Below the pieces are notes generated by a model that had not been told where the DNA came from, searched no databases, and was given only the letters and a program-made list of their open reading frames with translations. Below are positions 25,959 through 34,264 of a DNA stretch of 64,000 nt, in pieces (within the stretch, counting starts at the first letter, position 1; each line of letters begins with the position of its first letter). A program made the position numbers and the translations under genes. Source of the DNA: Actinopolyspora lacussalsi (GTDB lineage Bacteria > Actinomycetota > Actinomycetes > Mycobacteriales > Pseudonocardiaceae); NCBI GenBank assembly GCA_030803735.1, contig JAURUC010000001.1:586501-650500 (forward strand), read 5' to 3'.

Positions 25959-26543
25959 CTACGCGGGCGTTCCGATGACCGCAGCGAGTTCGGCGACTCG
26001 CTGCGGATTACCGTATGCCATCAGCCAGTCACGCGGACTCACAGGGCGATCTCCCAGATCCAGGTCCTGCTGCGGAGTGGTCATGAAGTTCGCCAGTACC
26101 AGCGCCGGTTGGTCACCGGGCATGGCAGCCAGCACCGTTTCCAGGCCGGGAAGTACGTCGTCCTCGGTGAACTGCCAGGCCGGCAGTCGCCAGCCCCCGC
26201 GGTCCTTCCAGCCGATCAGCCGGCGGGAGGCCACCCGGTGTCTGATGCGGCTGCTGTCCACTCCCACGATCTCGGCGGCTTGGCCCACCGACAGTGCGGT
26301 GTCGCGCAGTACGGTCTGTTCCGCCACCGCGCGCGCACGGGGGTCGGTTTCCTGCTCGGCGAGCGGCGACAGATCCAGCCCCGTCTCGGTCAGCGCCGCG
26401 CGTTCCGATTCGTCGAAGTGCGCGCTGGGATCCGCCTGCGGCGGCGTGAGTCTTTTGGCCGCGTCCTCGACCAGTACGAGGAATTCATGCGCGGTGACCT
26501 TCAGACCGGCTCTGGCGAGCACGGTCTCCAGCGCGACTGTCAT
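25959..26543 (-). CDS. HTH protein, probable antitoxin for the RES toxin
   Basis: A 194-residue soluble protein. A central winged or excisionase-like helix-turn-helix is visible at about residues 85-125 (SVGQAAEIVGVDSSRIRHRVASRRLIG, then a WRLPAWQF wing). The C-terminal part (VLPGLETVLAAMPG ... SPRDWLMAYGNPQRV) resembles the Xre/MbcA/ParS toxin-binding domain, in which a helix and a Pro-Trp-Leu-type motif contact RES toxins. It precedes and is transcribed with the RES gene. Autorepression is likely for such pairs, but I found no clear operator upstream. Confidence 0.75.
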   Translation of the reverse strand: MTVALETVLARAGLKVTAHEFLVLVEDAAKRLTPPQADPSAHFDESERAALTETGLDLSPLAEQETDPRARAVAEQTVLRDTALSVGQAAEIVGVDSSRIRHRVASRRLIGWKDRGGWRLPAWQFTEDDVLPGLETVLAAMPGDQPALVLANFMTTPQQDLDLGDRPVSPRDWLMAYGNPQRVAELAAVIGTPA

Positions 26544-26661
26544 GGTTCCAGCTTACCTCCTGGTGAAGAGTTTGTGTGCGCCAACGTGCGGGTTGTCAGC
26601 AGAATCACATTAAGTGACAAGAATATTGCTTTGTGTAATCAAACTTCGGGAAAAGGCGCGA

Positions 26662-26707
26662 AAAGTGGACGACTTTCCACCGCCGGCGGCTTCGAGTCGT
26701 CCACTTT
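26662..26707 (-). terminator. Long hairpin downstream of the chitinase gene
   Basis: A perfect 13-bp inverted repeat (AAAGTGGACGACT at 26662-26674, complement at 26695-26707) whose loop contains a second CGCCGGCG palindrome. Read on the minus strand it ends in TTTT, so it suits termination of the chitinase transcript. The 293-bp gap around it holds no gene. Confidence 0.75.
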
Positions 26708-26836
26708 CGGCGAGGCGTCACGTCCGGGAATGTGTTAGGGGAGCTTCCGTCTCCTCGGCCGGTCCGGAAAAGCGGGCTCCGGGACGTAGCTCGCCCGATC
26801 CGCCGTGACGGCTTCGCGGCCCGCGGGTCACGGGGT

Positions 26837-27862
26837 TTACGGCAGGGTCTCCAAGTGGTTGCCGACGGTCGTGGAGAAGGTGGTGCCGTTGCTGACGTCC
26901 CAGTTGATCGACCAGGTCATTACTCCGCTGATCGAGGGGCGCGGTTGACCTGGGACGAACTGTCCGCAGTCGGTCCTCGACGCCAGGCAGTCCAGTGCGT
27001 CGGTGACGACGGAGGGCTGCACGTAACCACTGCCCGCGGCGGACGGTGCGGCAGGTAGCCCCAGCGCGATCTGGTCGGCGCTGAGCTTGTCCAGCAGAAT
27101 GCACGCCTGGGCGGTGATGAAGTCCACCGAGCCCTGGCTGTACACCTGCTGGTCGCATCCCAGCATCGAGCCCGAGTTGTAGTACTGGGTGTGCACCGTG
27201 GTGATGATGTCGCTCAGGTTGTCGATCAGTTGCATGTACGAGCCACCCGGCTGTACGTACAGTGTCTGGGGCGCCATGGTCAGAATGAAGTCCGAACCGG
27301 AGTGGTTTCGGAGCTGGCGCGCGGCACTGGTCATTCCCGCGGTGTCGAAACTGTGTTCCAGATCGATGTCGAGACCGTCCAGGTCGTAGTTCTCGATAAT
27401 CGTGGTCATCGAGTCGACGAAGTTGGTCACGCGCTGTTCTGTGCTCAGATCCACCGACCCCTTGGCGCCGCCGATGGACATCACGAAATCCGTGCCCTGG
27501 CTCTGCTTTTCGGCGATGTCCGCCTTGAGCTGCGCGTCGGAGTAGCCACCCAGCGCGTCCGAGAGTTGTGAATCGACGCTGAATTTCACGGCGCCGGGGC
27601 TGGCGGCGTCCGACTGGGCGAATGCGAGTGCCACCAGATCGTAGTTGTCCGGAATGTCGCTTACGCGTAATGGTTCGGCGTCGTTGACGAAATTCTGCCA
27701 ATAGCCGGTGAGCTGGTGTTCGGGCAACGCGGCGCTCTCGGCCGCGGCGCTCGGCTGGTTGGCCTTTCCTCCGTTGTCGGGCGCTGCCACGGCCGGGGCC
27801 GCTGTCATCGTCAACGGGATGGCCGCGGCGGCGATGGCGGCGGTGATGCGGCGAACGTGCAT
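26837..27862 (-). CDS. Secreted GH18 chitinase
   Basis: A 341-residue exported glycoside hydrolase family 18 enzyme cleaving chitin. A Sec signal peptide (about 1-27: basic MHVRRI, hydrophobic Ala-rich core, AVAA site) is followed by a short Ala/Ser linker and a single catalytic TIM barrel. The catalytic motif is DLDGLDIDLEH, the DxxDxDxE pattern with the proton-donor Glu. Other barrel strands are FVMSIGGAKG and FILTMAPQ, and GVMTWSINWD holds the substrate-lining Trp. No carbohydrate-binding module is present. ATG 27862 follows GGAGG by 5 nt; the upstream 10 in-frame residues are not used. Confidence 0.93.
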   Translation of the reverse strand: MHVRRITAAIAAAAIPLTMTAAPAVAAPDNGGKANQPSAAAESAALPEHQLTGYWQNFVNDAEPLRVSDIPDNYDLVALAFAQSDAASPGAVKFSVDSQLSDALGGYSDAQLKADIAEKQSQGTDFVMSIGGAKGSVDLSTEQRVTNFVDSMTTIIENYDLDGLDIDLEHSFDTAGMTSAARQLRNHSGSDFILTMAPQTLYVQPGGSYMQLIDNLSDIITTVHTQYYNSGSMLGCDQQVYSQGSVDFITAQACILLDKLSADQIALGLPAAPSAAGSGYVQPSVVTDALDCLASRTDCGQFVPGQPRPSISGVMTWSINWDVSNGTTFSTTVGNHLETLP

Positions 27863-27994
27863 CGGAACCTCCGGGATCACGGGTTGAATCACCGAAGCTG
27901 GACTAGACCAATGGATCTCGTCAAGACGTGGTCGGTTTTTCGCCGTGTTCCGGAGGTGGGTTGACGTGGACCGTCGTAATCAGTCTACTGGACG

Positions 27995-28010
27995 TACCGA
28001 CTGGTCGGTC
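27995..28010. promoter_or_regulatory. TetR operator candidate A (fadD promoter)
   Basis: ACCGACTGGTCGGT at 27996-28009 is a 14-bp near-palindrome differing by one base from the exact copies at sites B and C around the local TetR gene. It overlaps the start of the fadD leader, just before GGAGG, where binding would block expression. Confidence 0.6.
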
Positions 28011-28024
28011 TTGCGGAGGTGTTC

Positions 28025-29689
28025 ATGTCCAGTGTCTACGATCAACGTCCCTGGCTGGAGCGCTATGCCGCGGACGAGCCCGCGGACATCGCCCCACCGT
28101 ACGAGGACATGCTGTCCGTGCTGACGGACACCCGTTCGCGGTTTCCCGACCGCGTCGCCCTTACTTACTTCGGTACCGAGATCACTTACCGTGAGCTGGA
28201 CGAGCTCGCCAACGGGGTGGCCGAGTACCTCGCCGAGCAGGGGGTCGGCGGGGGTGACCGCGTCGCGGTGTACCTGCAGAACGTTCCGCAGTTCGCGATC
28301 GCCGTGCTCGCCGGGTGGAAGTTGGGCGGCATCGTCGTCCCGCTCAACCCCATGTACCGCTCCCACGAACTGACGACCGTCCTGGCGGACGCCCAACCCG
28401 CCGCCGTGATCTCCTCCGAGAACGGTTGGCACGACGTGCTGTGCGAAGTGGCCGCCTCCACCGGAGCGACGGTGACACTGACCACCAGCGAGCTGGATCT
28501 GGCCGCCGAGCACGAGGGGACTCCGTTGCGGGGGTTGGAGCGTCGTCGGCCCGCGGATACCGCGGATCTCGTGGCAACGGCGACCGCACGCCGGACGGCC
28601 ACGCCTCCGAGCGTTCGACTCTATCCGGACGACATCGCACTGCTGACTTACACGTCAGGAACGAGTGGTGCTCCCAAAGGTGCGACCAACACGCATCGCA
28701 ACCTCAGTTTCAACGCCCAGGCGTTCACGCAGCGCACGGGTAGCCACGACGGCAGCGGCATGATCGCGTTGGCTCCGCTGTTCCACATCACCGGTCTCGT
28801 GTGCCAGTTCGGCGCCACGCTGGCCCTGGGAGGACGGCTCGACCTCGTGTACCGGTTCGAACCGTCGGCGGTACTGGCGGCGCTGCGCCGGTGGCGACCG
28901 CGGTACATGATCGGTCCTGCCACGGCCTACATCGCTTTGATGAATCATCCCGAAGCCACCGCCGACGATTTTCGCTCGTTCGAACAGGTGTACGCGGGTG
29001 GGGCGCCGCTGCCGGCCGCGATGGTCGAACGGTTCCGGTCCGATTTCGGGCTCTACATCCGCAACGGCTACGGGCTCACCGAGACCACGGCCACGGCGAC
29101 CTCCGTGCCGCCGCACCTGGAGGCTCCGGTCGACGAGGAGACCGGCACGATCAGCGTCGGTATCCCCACGTTCAACTGCGTGCTGCGCGTGGTGGACGAC
29201 GAGGGGATGGACCTGCCCGTGAGGTCGGTCGGCGAGATCGTCGTGGAGGGGCCGATGGTCGTGCCCTCCTACTGGAACCAGCCGGAACAGACCGAGGAGT
29301 CGATCCCGGAGGGCAGGCTGCACACCGGTGACGTCGGCTTCATGGACGAACAGGGCTGGTTCTACGTTGTCGACCGGAAGAAGGACATGATCAACGCCTC
29401 CGGTTTCAAGGTCTGGCCCCGCGAGGTGGAGGACGTCCTCTACTCGCACTCCGCCGTTCGGGAAGCGGCGGTGGTGGGAGTTCCGGACGAGTACCGGGGC
29501 GAGACGGTCAAGGCCTACGTCAGCCTGGTGCCCGGTACGAGCACTACCGGGGAGGAGCTAGCCGATCACTGCCGACAGCGGTTGGCGGCGTACAAGTATC
29601 CACGAGAGGTGGAGCTGGTCGAGGAGTTGCCGAAGACGACCACCGGCAAGATCCTTCGACGGCGGCTTCGGGACGAAGCGCGCGGTTGA
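28025..29689 (+). CDS. Acyl-CoA synthetase (AMP-forming, FadD-type)
   Basis: A 554-residue ANL-superfamily ligase that activates a carboxylic acid as acyl-AMP and then acyl-CoA. The ATP P-loop motif is LLTYTSGTSGAPKGATNTH. Also visible are IRNGYGLTETTATAT (A5), LHTGDVGFMDEQGWFYVVDRKKDMI (A7/A8 hinge) and the final Lys motif PKTTTGKILRRRL. Length and motifs fit a medium/long-chain FadD without the FAAL insertion. ATG 28025 follows GGAGG by 5 nt. It opens a plus-strand cluster with two SDRs. The operator candidate upstream suggests TetR control. Substrate unknown. Confidence 0.92.
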   Translation: MSSVYDQRPWLERYAADEPADIAPPYEDMLSVLTDTRSRFPDRVALTYFGTEITYRELDELANGVAEYLAEQGVGGGDRVAVYLQNVPQFAIAVLAGWKLGGIVVPLNPMYRSHELTTVLADAQPAAVISSENGWHDVLCEVAASTGATVTLTTSELDLAAEHEGTPLRGLERRRPADTADLVATATARRTATPPSVRLYPDDIALLTYTSGTSGAPKGATNTHRNLSFNAQAFTQRTGSHDGSGMIALAPLFHITGLVCQFGATLALGGRLDLVYRFEPSAVLAALRRWRPRYMIGPATAYIALMNHPEATADDFRSFEQVYAGGAPLPAAMVERFRSDFGLYIRNGYGLTETTATATSVPPHLEAPVDEETGTISVGIPTFNCVLRVVDDEGMDLPVRSVGEIVVEGPMVVPSYWNQPEQTEESIPEGRLHTGDVGFMDEQGWFYVVDRKKDMINASGFKVWPREVEDVLYSHSAVREAAVVGVPDEYRGETVKAYVSLVPGTSTTGEELADHCRQRLAAYKYPREVELVEELPKTTTGKILRRRLRDEARG

Positions 29690-29715
29690 TCGACAACTAC
29701 TAGGAGAGGAAACGT

Positions 29716-30471
29716 ATGAGCAAGCGGTTCGACGGTCGGGTGGCGATCGTCACCGGTGCGAGCAGGGGAATCGGTTTCGGCATCGCACAGCGCCTGGTGT
29801 CCGAGGGCGCCCGGGTGTGCATCACGGCGCGTAAACCCGATGCTCTGCAGGAGGCCGTCGAGGAACTCGGCGGTGCGGAACACGCGATCGCGGTGGCGGG
29901 CAAGGCCGACGACAGCGAGCACCAGTCCGAGGCGGTCGCCCGCACCCTGCGCACTTTCGGCCGTGTCGACATGCTGGTCAACAACACCGGTATCAACCCC
30001 GCTTACGGCCCGCTGATCGGGCTCGATCACGAAGTCGCACGCAAGACCTTCGAGGTCAACGTACTGGCTTCGTTGGCCTGGACCCAGTTGGTCCACCGGG
30101 AGTGGATGTCCGCCAACGGCGGTGCGGTACTCAACGTCACCTCGCTGGCCGGATCGAATCCGGCTCCCGGCATCGGCTACTACGGCGCGACCAAGGCGAT
30201 GCTGAGCCACATCACTCGTGAGCTGGCCGTGGAGCTCGGTCCGGACGTGCGTGTCAACGCGGTCGCCCCTGCCGTGGTCAAGACGCAGTTCGCCACCGCG
30301 CTGTATCAGGACAACGAGGCAGAGGTCGCCGAGCAGTACCCGATGCGCAGGCTGGGGGTGCCCTCCGATATCTCCGGGGCCGCCGCCTACCTGCTTTCCG
30401 ACGAGGCGTCCTGGGTGACGGGCCAGATCCTGACCCTGGACGGCGGGGTATCGCTCACCGGAGGGATGTGA
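29716..30471 (+). CDS. SDR oxidoreductase (FabG-like)
   Basis: A 251-residue classical short-chain dehydrogenase/reductase. The cofactor motif is TGASRGIG (about residues 14-21), followed by NNTG, catalytic Ser in NVTSLAGS and YxxxK in YYGATKAM. The C-terminus SWVTGQILTLDGGVSLTGG is typical of FabG-like 3-ketoacyl reductases or 3-hydroxyacyl-CoA dehydrogenases. It starts 26 bp after fadD with AGGAGAGG, so it is in the same operon, and probably oxidises or reduces a beta-oxidation intermediate. Confidence 0.92.
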   Translation: MSKRFDGRVAIVTGASRGIGFGIAQRLVSEGARVCITARKPDALQEAVEELGGAEHAIAVAGKADDSEHQSEAVARTLRTFGRVDMLVNNTGINPAYGPLIGLDHEVARKTFEVNVLASLAWTQLVHREWMSANGGAVLNVTSLAGSNPAPGIGYYGATKAMLSHITRELAVELGPDVRVNAVAPAVVKTQFATALYQDNEAEVAEQYPMRRLGVPSDISGAAAYLLSDEASWVTGQILTLDGGVSLTGGM

Positions 30472-30607
30472 GCACCTGCGGCCGGTAGGAGCGGGTGGGG
30501 CTCGCGGTACCTGCGCGGAGCGGTTCGTCACCGCGTCGCGAGCCTCGCCCGGAGCGGGTTCGTCGGATCGACAGTCAGTTTCGCAACGACGGGGACAGGA
30601 GGTCGGC

Positions 30608-31378
30608 ATGCGGTTGGCCGGTTCCGTGGCCGTGATCACCGGCGCGGGCAACGGTATAGGTGCCTCGATGAGTCGTGAGTTCGCTTCGCGGGGTGCGAGT
30701 GTGGTCGTCAACGACATCGACGGTGCGGCGGCACGGGAGGTAGCCGAGGAGGTCGGCGGTACGGCCGTGGTCGGTGACGCGGCCAGTGAGTCCGGGGCGC
30801 GCGAACTCGTCGAAACCGCGTTGGAGCGTCACGGCGGCATCGATCTGTTCTGCGCCAACGCCGGTGTCGCCACCGCGGGGGGTCCGGAAACCCCCGAGGA
30901 GGACTGGGACAGGGCGTGGCAGATCAATGTCATGTCGCACGTGCGCGCGGCGCGGGCGGTGCTGCCGCACTGGCTGGAGGCGGGCAGCGGTCACTTCCTG
31001 GCGACGGTCTCGGCCGCCGGGCTGCTCACCATGCTCGGAGCCGCACCGTACTCGGTGACCAAGCACGCTTCACTCGGATTCGCCGAATGGTTGTCGGTGA
31101 CCTACGCCGATCGAGGTATCACGGTGCAGGCACTGTGCCCGCAGGGCGTGCGGACCGGAATGCTCGCCGAGAGCGGTGAGACGGGGCGGCGGCTGCTCGA
31201 CGCCGATGCCGTGGAGCCCACGAAGGTCGCCGAGGTCGTCGCGGATTCGCTGGGTGGCGAGTTCCTGATCCTGCCGCATCCCGAGGTGGCCGGACATTAC
31301 GTCCAGCGCGCGACGGACCCGGATCGTTGGTTGTCCGGGATGCGCTCGCTGCGCAGGCAGATCGAACGGCCCGACTGA
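30608..31378 (+). CDS. SDR oxidoreductase
   Basis: A 256-residue short-chain dehydrogenase. The cofactor motif is TGAGNGIG, an Asp at the end of strand 2 (VVNDIDG) suggests NAD(H) preference, and the catalytic residues lie in TVSAAGLL (Ser) and YSVTKHASL (Tyr, Lys). It is less FabG-like than its neighbour: there is no VTGQ..DGG ending, and the C-terminus carries a WLSGMRSLRRQIE tail. ATG 30608 has AGGAGG 6 nt upstream. The 136-bp gap to the first SDR could hold its own promoter. Role in the acyl-CoA island inferred. Confidence 0.9.
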   Translation: MRLAGSVAVITGAGNGIGASMSREFASRGASVVVNDIDGAAAREVAEEVGGTAVVGDAASESGARELVETALERHGGIDLFCANAGVATAGGPETPEEDWDRAWQINVMSHVRAARAVLPHWLEAGSGHFLATVSAAGLLTMLGAAPYSVTKHASLGFAEWLSVTYADRGITVQALCPQGVRTGMLAESGETGRRLLDADAVEPTKVAEVVADSLGGEFLILPHPEVAGHYVQRATDPDRWLSGMRSLRRQIERPD

Positions 31379-31534
31379 GATCGGCCGCTCCGTTTCGGTA
31401 ACTGGCGGCAGGTTTCGGTAACGGGACCGCCGACCTGGTGGTGGTGCACGGTCGGCCGACGACCAGGGTCGAGTTACGGGAGTCGGTTCGGCGCGCGCCC
31501 TCGGCGACGGGCCCGTCGACGGACGCGTACGGGG

Positions 31535-31548
31535 ACCGACCGGTCGGT
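31535..31548. promoter_or_regulatory. TetR operator candidate B (tetR promoter)
   Basis: A perfect 14-bp palindrome ACCGACCGGTCGGT, 42 bp upstream of the TetR start, identical to site C. The position fits autoregulation. Confidence 0.7.
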
Positions 31549-31589
31549 ACCCTGTTGTGTACCCAGTGGCAGCGGTCAGGGAGGAAGCG

Positions 31590-32222
31590 ATGGCACCGAG
31601 CTCGTTCACCGAGGGAGGCGGAGAGACCGTCGAGCGGACGCGACACAGCGGGCAGGAGCCGGTGCCGCAGCGGCTGCTGAGCGCGGCCACACGACTGTTC
31701 GCCGAGCAGGGATTCGAGACGACCTCGGTACAACAGATCGTGGACGCGGCCGGAGTGACCAAGGGAGCCATGTACCACTACTTCGGCTCCAAGGACGACC
31801 TGCTCTACGAGATCTACGCGCGAGTGCTGCGCGTGCAGATGTCCCGGATGGAACAGGCCGCGGACAGTTCGGAGTCCGTCGAGCGGCGACTCCGGGCGGT
31901 GGCCGCGGACGTCGTGGTGACCACGGTCGCCTATCTGGAGGACACCGTGATCTTCTTCCGCTCCATGCACCTGCTGCATTCCGACAAACAGGCCGAGGTA
32001 CGTGCCCAGCGTCGGCGCTATCACGAACGAGTGAAGCAGTTGATCGAGGAGGGACAACGAGCCGGGGTGTTCCGCGCGGACCGTTCTCCCGAGCTCGTGG
32101 TCGACTTCTTCTTCGGCGCCGTGCATCACCTCGGCAGCTGGTACCGCAGGGACGGGCCGATGAGCGGGGAGCAGGTGGGTGATCAGTTCGCGGACTTGCT
32201 GCTGGACGCGTTGCGTGCCTGA
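31590..32222 (+). CDS. TetR-family regulator of the acyl-CoA island
   Basis: A 210-residue TetR repressor. The DNA-binding domain (about residues 25-75) shows RLLSAATRLFAEQGFETTSVQQIVDAAGVTKGAMYHYFGSK split over three helices. The C-terminal ligand domain (VAYLEDTVIFFRSMHLL ... FFFGAVHHLGSWYRRDG) resembles KstR2/FadR-type regulators whose inducers are acyl-CoAs. ATG 31590 is placed 5 nt after GGAGG; the open frame from GTG 31557 lacks such a site. It is flanked by identical palindromes on both sides (31535, 32282), strong evidence for local autoregulation and control of the next gene. Confidence 0.92.
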   Translation: MAPSSFTEGGGETVERTRHSGQEPVPQRLLSAATRLFAEQGFETTSVQQIVDAAGVTKGAMYHYFGSKDDLLYEIYARVLRVQMSRMEQAADSSESVERRLRAVAADVVVTTVAYLEDTVIFFRSMHLLHSDKQAEVRAQRRRYHERVKQLIEEGQRAGVFRADRSPELVVDFFFGAVHHLGSWYRRDGPMSGEQVGDQFADLLLDALRA

Positions 32223-32281
32223 GAACCGCGAGGAGTGCCGTGTCGGTCGCTCCGCGGCGGGAGGTGCTGGGTCGGTGGCGT

Positions 32282-32295
32282 ACCGACCGGTCGGT
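32282..32295. promoter_or_regulatory. TetR operator candidate C (oxidoreductase promoter)
   Basis: A second exact copy of ACCGACCGGTCGGT between the TetR stop and the quinone oxidoreductase start (217 bp before it). It suggests a separate, TetR-controlled promoter for that gene. Confidence 0.65.
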
Positions 32296-32511
32296 GCGAT
32301 GCTTGTCGGTTCGGCACCGTCGTCCACCGATCCGTTGTTCGGTTACCGAGCGGGTGGGGACAGCGGTGATTCGGCACGGGAGACGCAGCCGGGACGGAAC
32401 CCGAGCCACCGAACGAGTCCCGAGCCGGCGAGCAGGTTCTGTCATGAACTCCCGGAGTTCGGATCACTCCCGCGGCCGCGGCGGTCGTGGGAAGAATGTT
32501 GGAGGTGACCA

Positions 32512-33498
32512 GTGCAGACACTCAGAGTTTCGGAACTGGGCGAGCCGAGGGATGTGCTCGAACTCGTCGAGTCCCCGTTACCGCGACCCGGCCCTGATCA
32601 GGTTCTGGTTCGAGTGACGGCCTCTCCGGTCAATTTCCCCGACGCGTTGATGTGTCGGGGGCAGTACCAGGTCAAACCGGAAACGCCCTTCACTCCCGGA
32701 GTGGAGCTCTGCGGTGAGATCGTCGAGCTCGGATCCGGAGTCGGCGGTTTCACCACCGGCGAACGGGTCATCGGGGGCGGTGCCGTACCCGTCGGGGGAT
32801 TCGCGGAGTACGCCCTCATGGACGCCTCCCGTACCTTCCCCGCTCCGGCCGCGTTGTCCGATGCCGAGGCCGCTTCGCTGTTCATCGGGTATCAGACCGG
32901 CTGGTTCGGGCTGTACCGGCGGGGCGCTCTGCGGGAGGGCGAGACGCTACTCGTCCACGCGGCCTCCGGTGGAGTGGGCAGTGCGGCGGTGCAGCTCGGC
33001 AAGGCGGCCGGGGCCACCGTGATCGGTGTCGTGGGCGGACCGGAAAAGGCCGAGGTGGCCCGCGAACTCGGTGCCGATGTGGTGATCGACCGGCACAGCG
33101 AGGACTTCGTGGGGGTGGTCAAGGAGAAGACCGGCGGTCGGGGGGCCGACGTGATCTACGACCCGGTCGGCGGGGAAACCTACGAGCGGTCCACCAAGTG
33201 CGTCGCCTTCGAAGGACGGATTCTGATCATCGGTTTCGCGAGTGGGAAGATCCCGAGTCCCGGGCTGAACCACGCGTTGATCAAGAACTATTCGATCGTC
33301 GGATTGCACTGGGGACTCTACAACGAGCGCGACCCGGCGGCCGTCCGCGAGGCCCACGAGGACCTCTGCCGAATGGCCGACGAGGGCAGGCTGTCCCCAC
33401 TGGTCAGTCAGCGGGTCGGGCTGTCGGAGCTGGCCGAGGCCACGCAACGCGTCGCCGACGGTCACACCGTCGGACGGGTGGTTTATGTGAACTCGTAA
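32512..33498 (+). CDS. NADPH:quinone oxidoreductase-family MDR enzyme
   Basis: A 328-residue medium-chain dehydrogenase/reductase without the zinc ligands of alcohol dehydrogenases. The N-terminal GroES-like domain has the family's PRPGPDQVLVRV and VNFPD motifs. The Rossmann domain has LLVHAASGGVGSAAVQLGKAAGA (NADPH loop) and ADVIYDPVGGE. Close relatives include quinone reductases and 2-enoyl or acryloyl-CoA reductases, so enoyl-CoA reduction is possible in this context. GTG 32512 follows GGAGG by 7 nt. Confidence 0.92.
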   Translation: MQTLRVSELGEPRDVLELVESPLPRPGPDQVLVRVTASPVNFPDALMCRGQYQVKPETPFTPGVELCGEIVELGSGVGGFTTGERVIGGGAVPVGGFAEYALMDASRTFPAPAALSDAEAASLFIGYQTGWFGLYRRGALREGETLLVHAASGGVGSAAVQLGKAAGATVIGVVGGPEKAEVARELGADVVIDRHSEDFVGVVKEKTGGRGADVIYDPVGGETYERSTKCVAFEGRILIIGFASGKIPSPGLNHALIKNYSIVGLHWGLYNERDPAAVREAHEDLCRMADEGRLSPLVSQRVGLSELAEATQRVADGHTVGRVVYVNS

Positions 33499-33670
33499 CC
33501 GCACCGTCCGGAAGACACCGGTTGATCAGGCTCGGAACGGTGCTCCCGAGCCCCGTCGTTCGGTACCGAACCTTTCGGCCGTGATCGGCCTGTCGTGAGC
33601 CGTCCGCCGCGGCCCGATCACTCGTCCTCATCGGTCGAGTGGCCGGGCCGCGGCGGTATCGGAATCGACG

Positions 33671-34123
33671 TCAGAACATCACCCGCGAGAGGACCTCGGC
33701 GACACAGGCCGGCTTGTCCGTACCGTCGATCTCCACCGTGGTGTGCAGTGTCAGCTGCGATGCCTCGCCCGCCTCGGACACGTCGGCGAGTCGCGAGCTC
33801 GCGCGCACGCGGCTGTTCACCGTCACCGGATTCGGGAAGCGGACCTTGTTCAACCCGTAGTTGATGACCATGCTCGCGCCTCGCACGCCGTAGATCTCGG
33901 CGTTGAGTGCGCTGACCATGCTCAGCGTGAGAAATCCGTGTGCGATCGTGGTGCCGAACGGCCCGGCGGCGGCCCGCTCGGGATCGACGTGGATCCACTG
34001 GTGATCGCCGGTGGCCTCCGCGAACCGGTCGATCATGTCCTGGGTGACCGTCCACCAACTGCTGCTGCCCAGATCGGTGCCGCTGGCGGCGTGCAGTTCA
34101 TCGGCGCTGCTGAACACGGTCAT
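33671..34123 (-). CDS. MaoC-family (R)-enoyl-CoA hydratase-like protein
   Basis: A 150-residue hotdog hydratase. The catalytic hydratase-2 motif is clear: Asp and His in FAEATGDHQWIHVDPERA, followed by PFGTTIAHGFLTLSM. It likely hydrates a trans-2-enoyl-CoA to the 3R-hydroxyacyl-CoA. It closely resembles NodN/MaoC-type single-domain hydratases of mycobacteria. ATG 34123 follows AGGAGG by 7 nt; the upstream frame part is Arg-rich and non-homologous. It lies downstream of the HAD-APH-ACAD genes on the same strand, with a 141-bp gap. Confidence 0.93.
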   Translation of the reverse strand: MTVFSSADELHAASGTDLGSSSWWTVTQDMIDRFAEATGDHQWIHVDPERAAAGPFGTTIAHGFLTLSMVSALNAEIYGVRGASMVINYGLNKVRFPNPVTVNSRVRASSRLADVSEAGEASQLTLHTTVEIDGTDKPACVAEVLSRVMF

Positions 34124-34264
34124 GGTGCTGCCTCCTGATCGTTCTGCGTTGTCGTTCTCGTCGGGTCCGGTACGGCGCTTCTTCTCGTGATCCAGCGGTC
34201 GAGCCCTCCTCCTGCCGAACCTCGTCGCGCTGAACCTCACCCGGTGTGGGACGGGGGGACGGCG

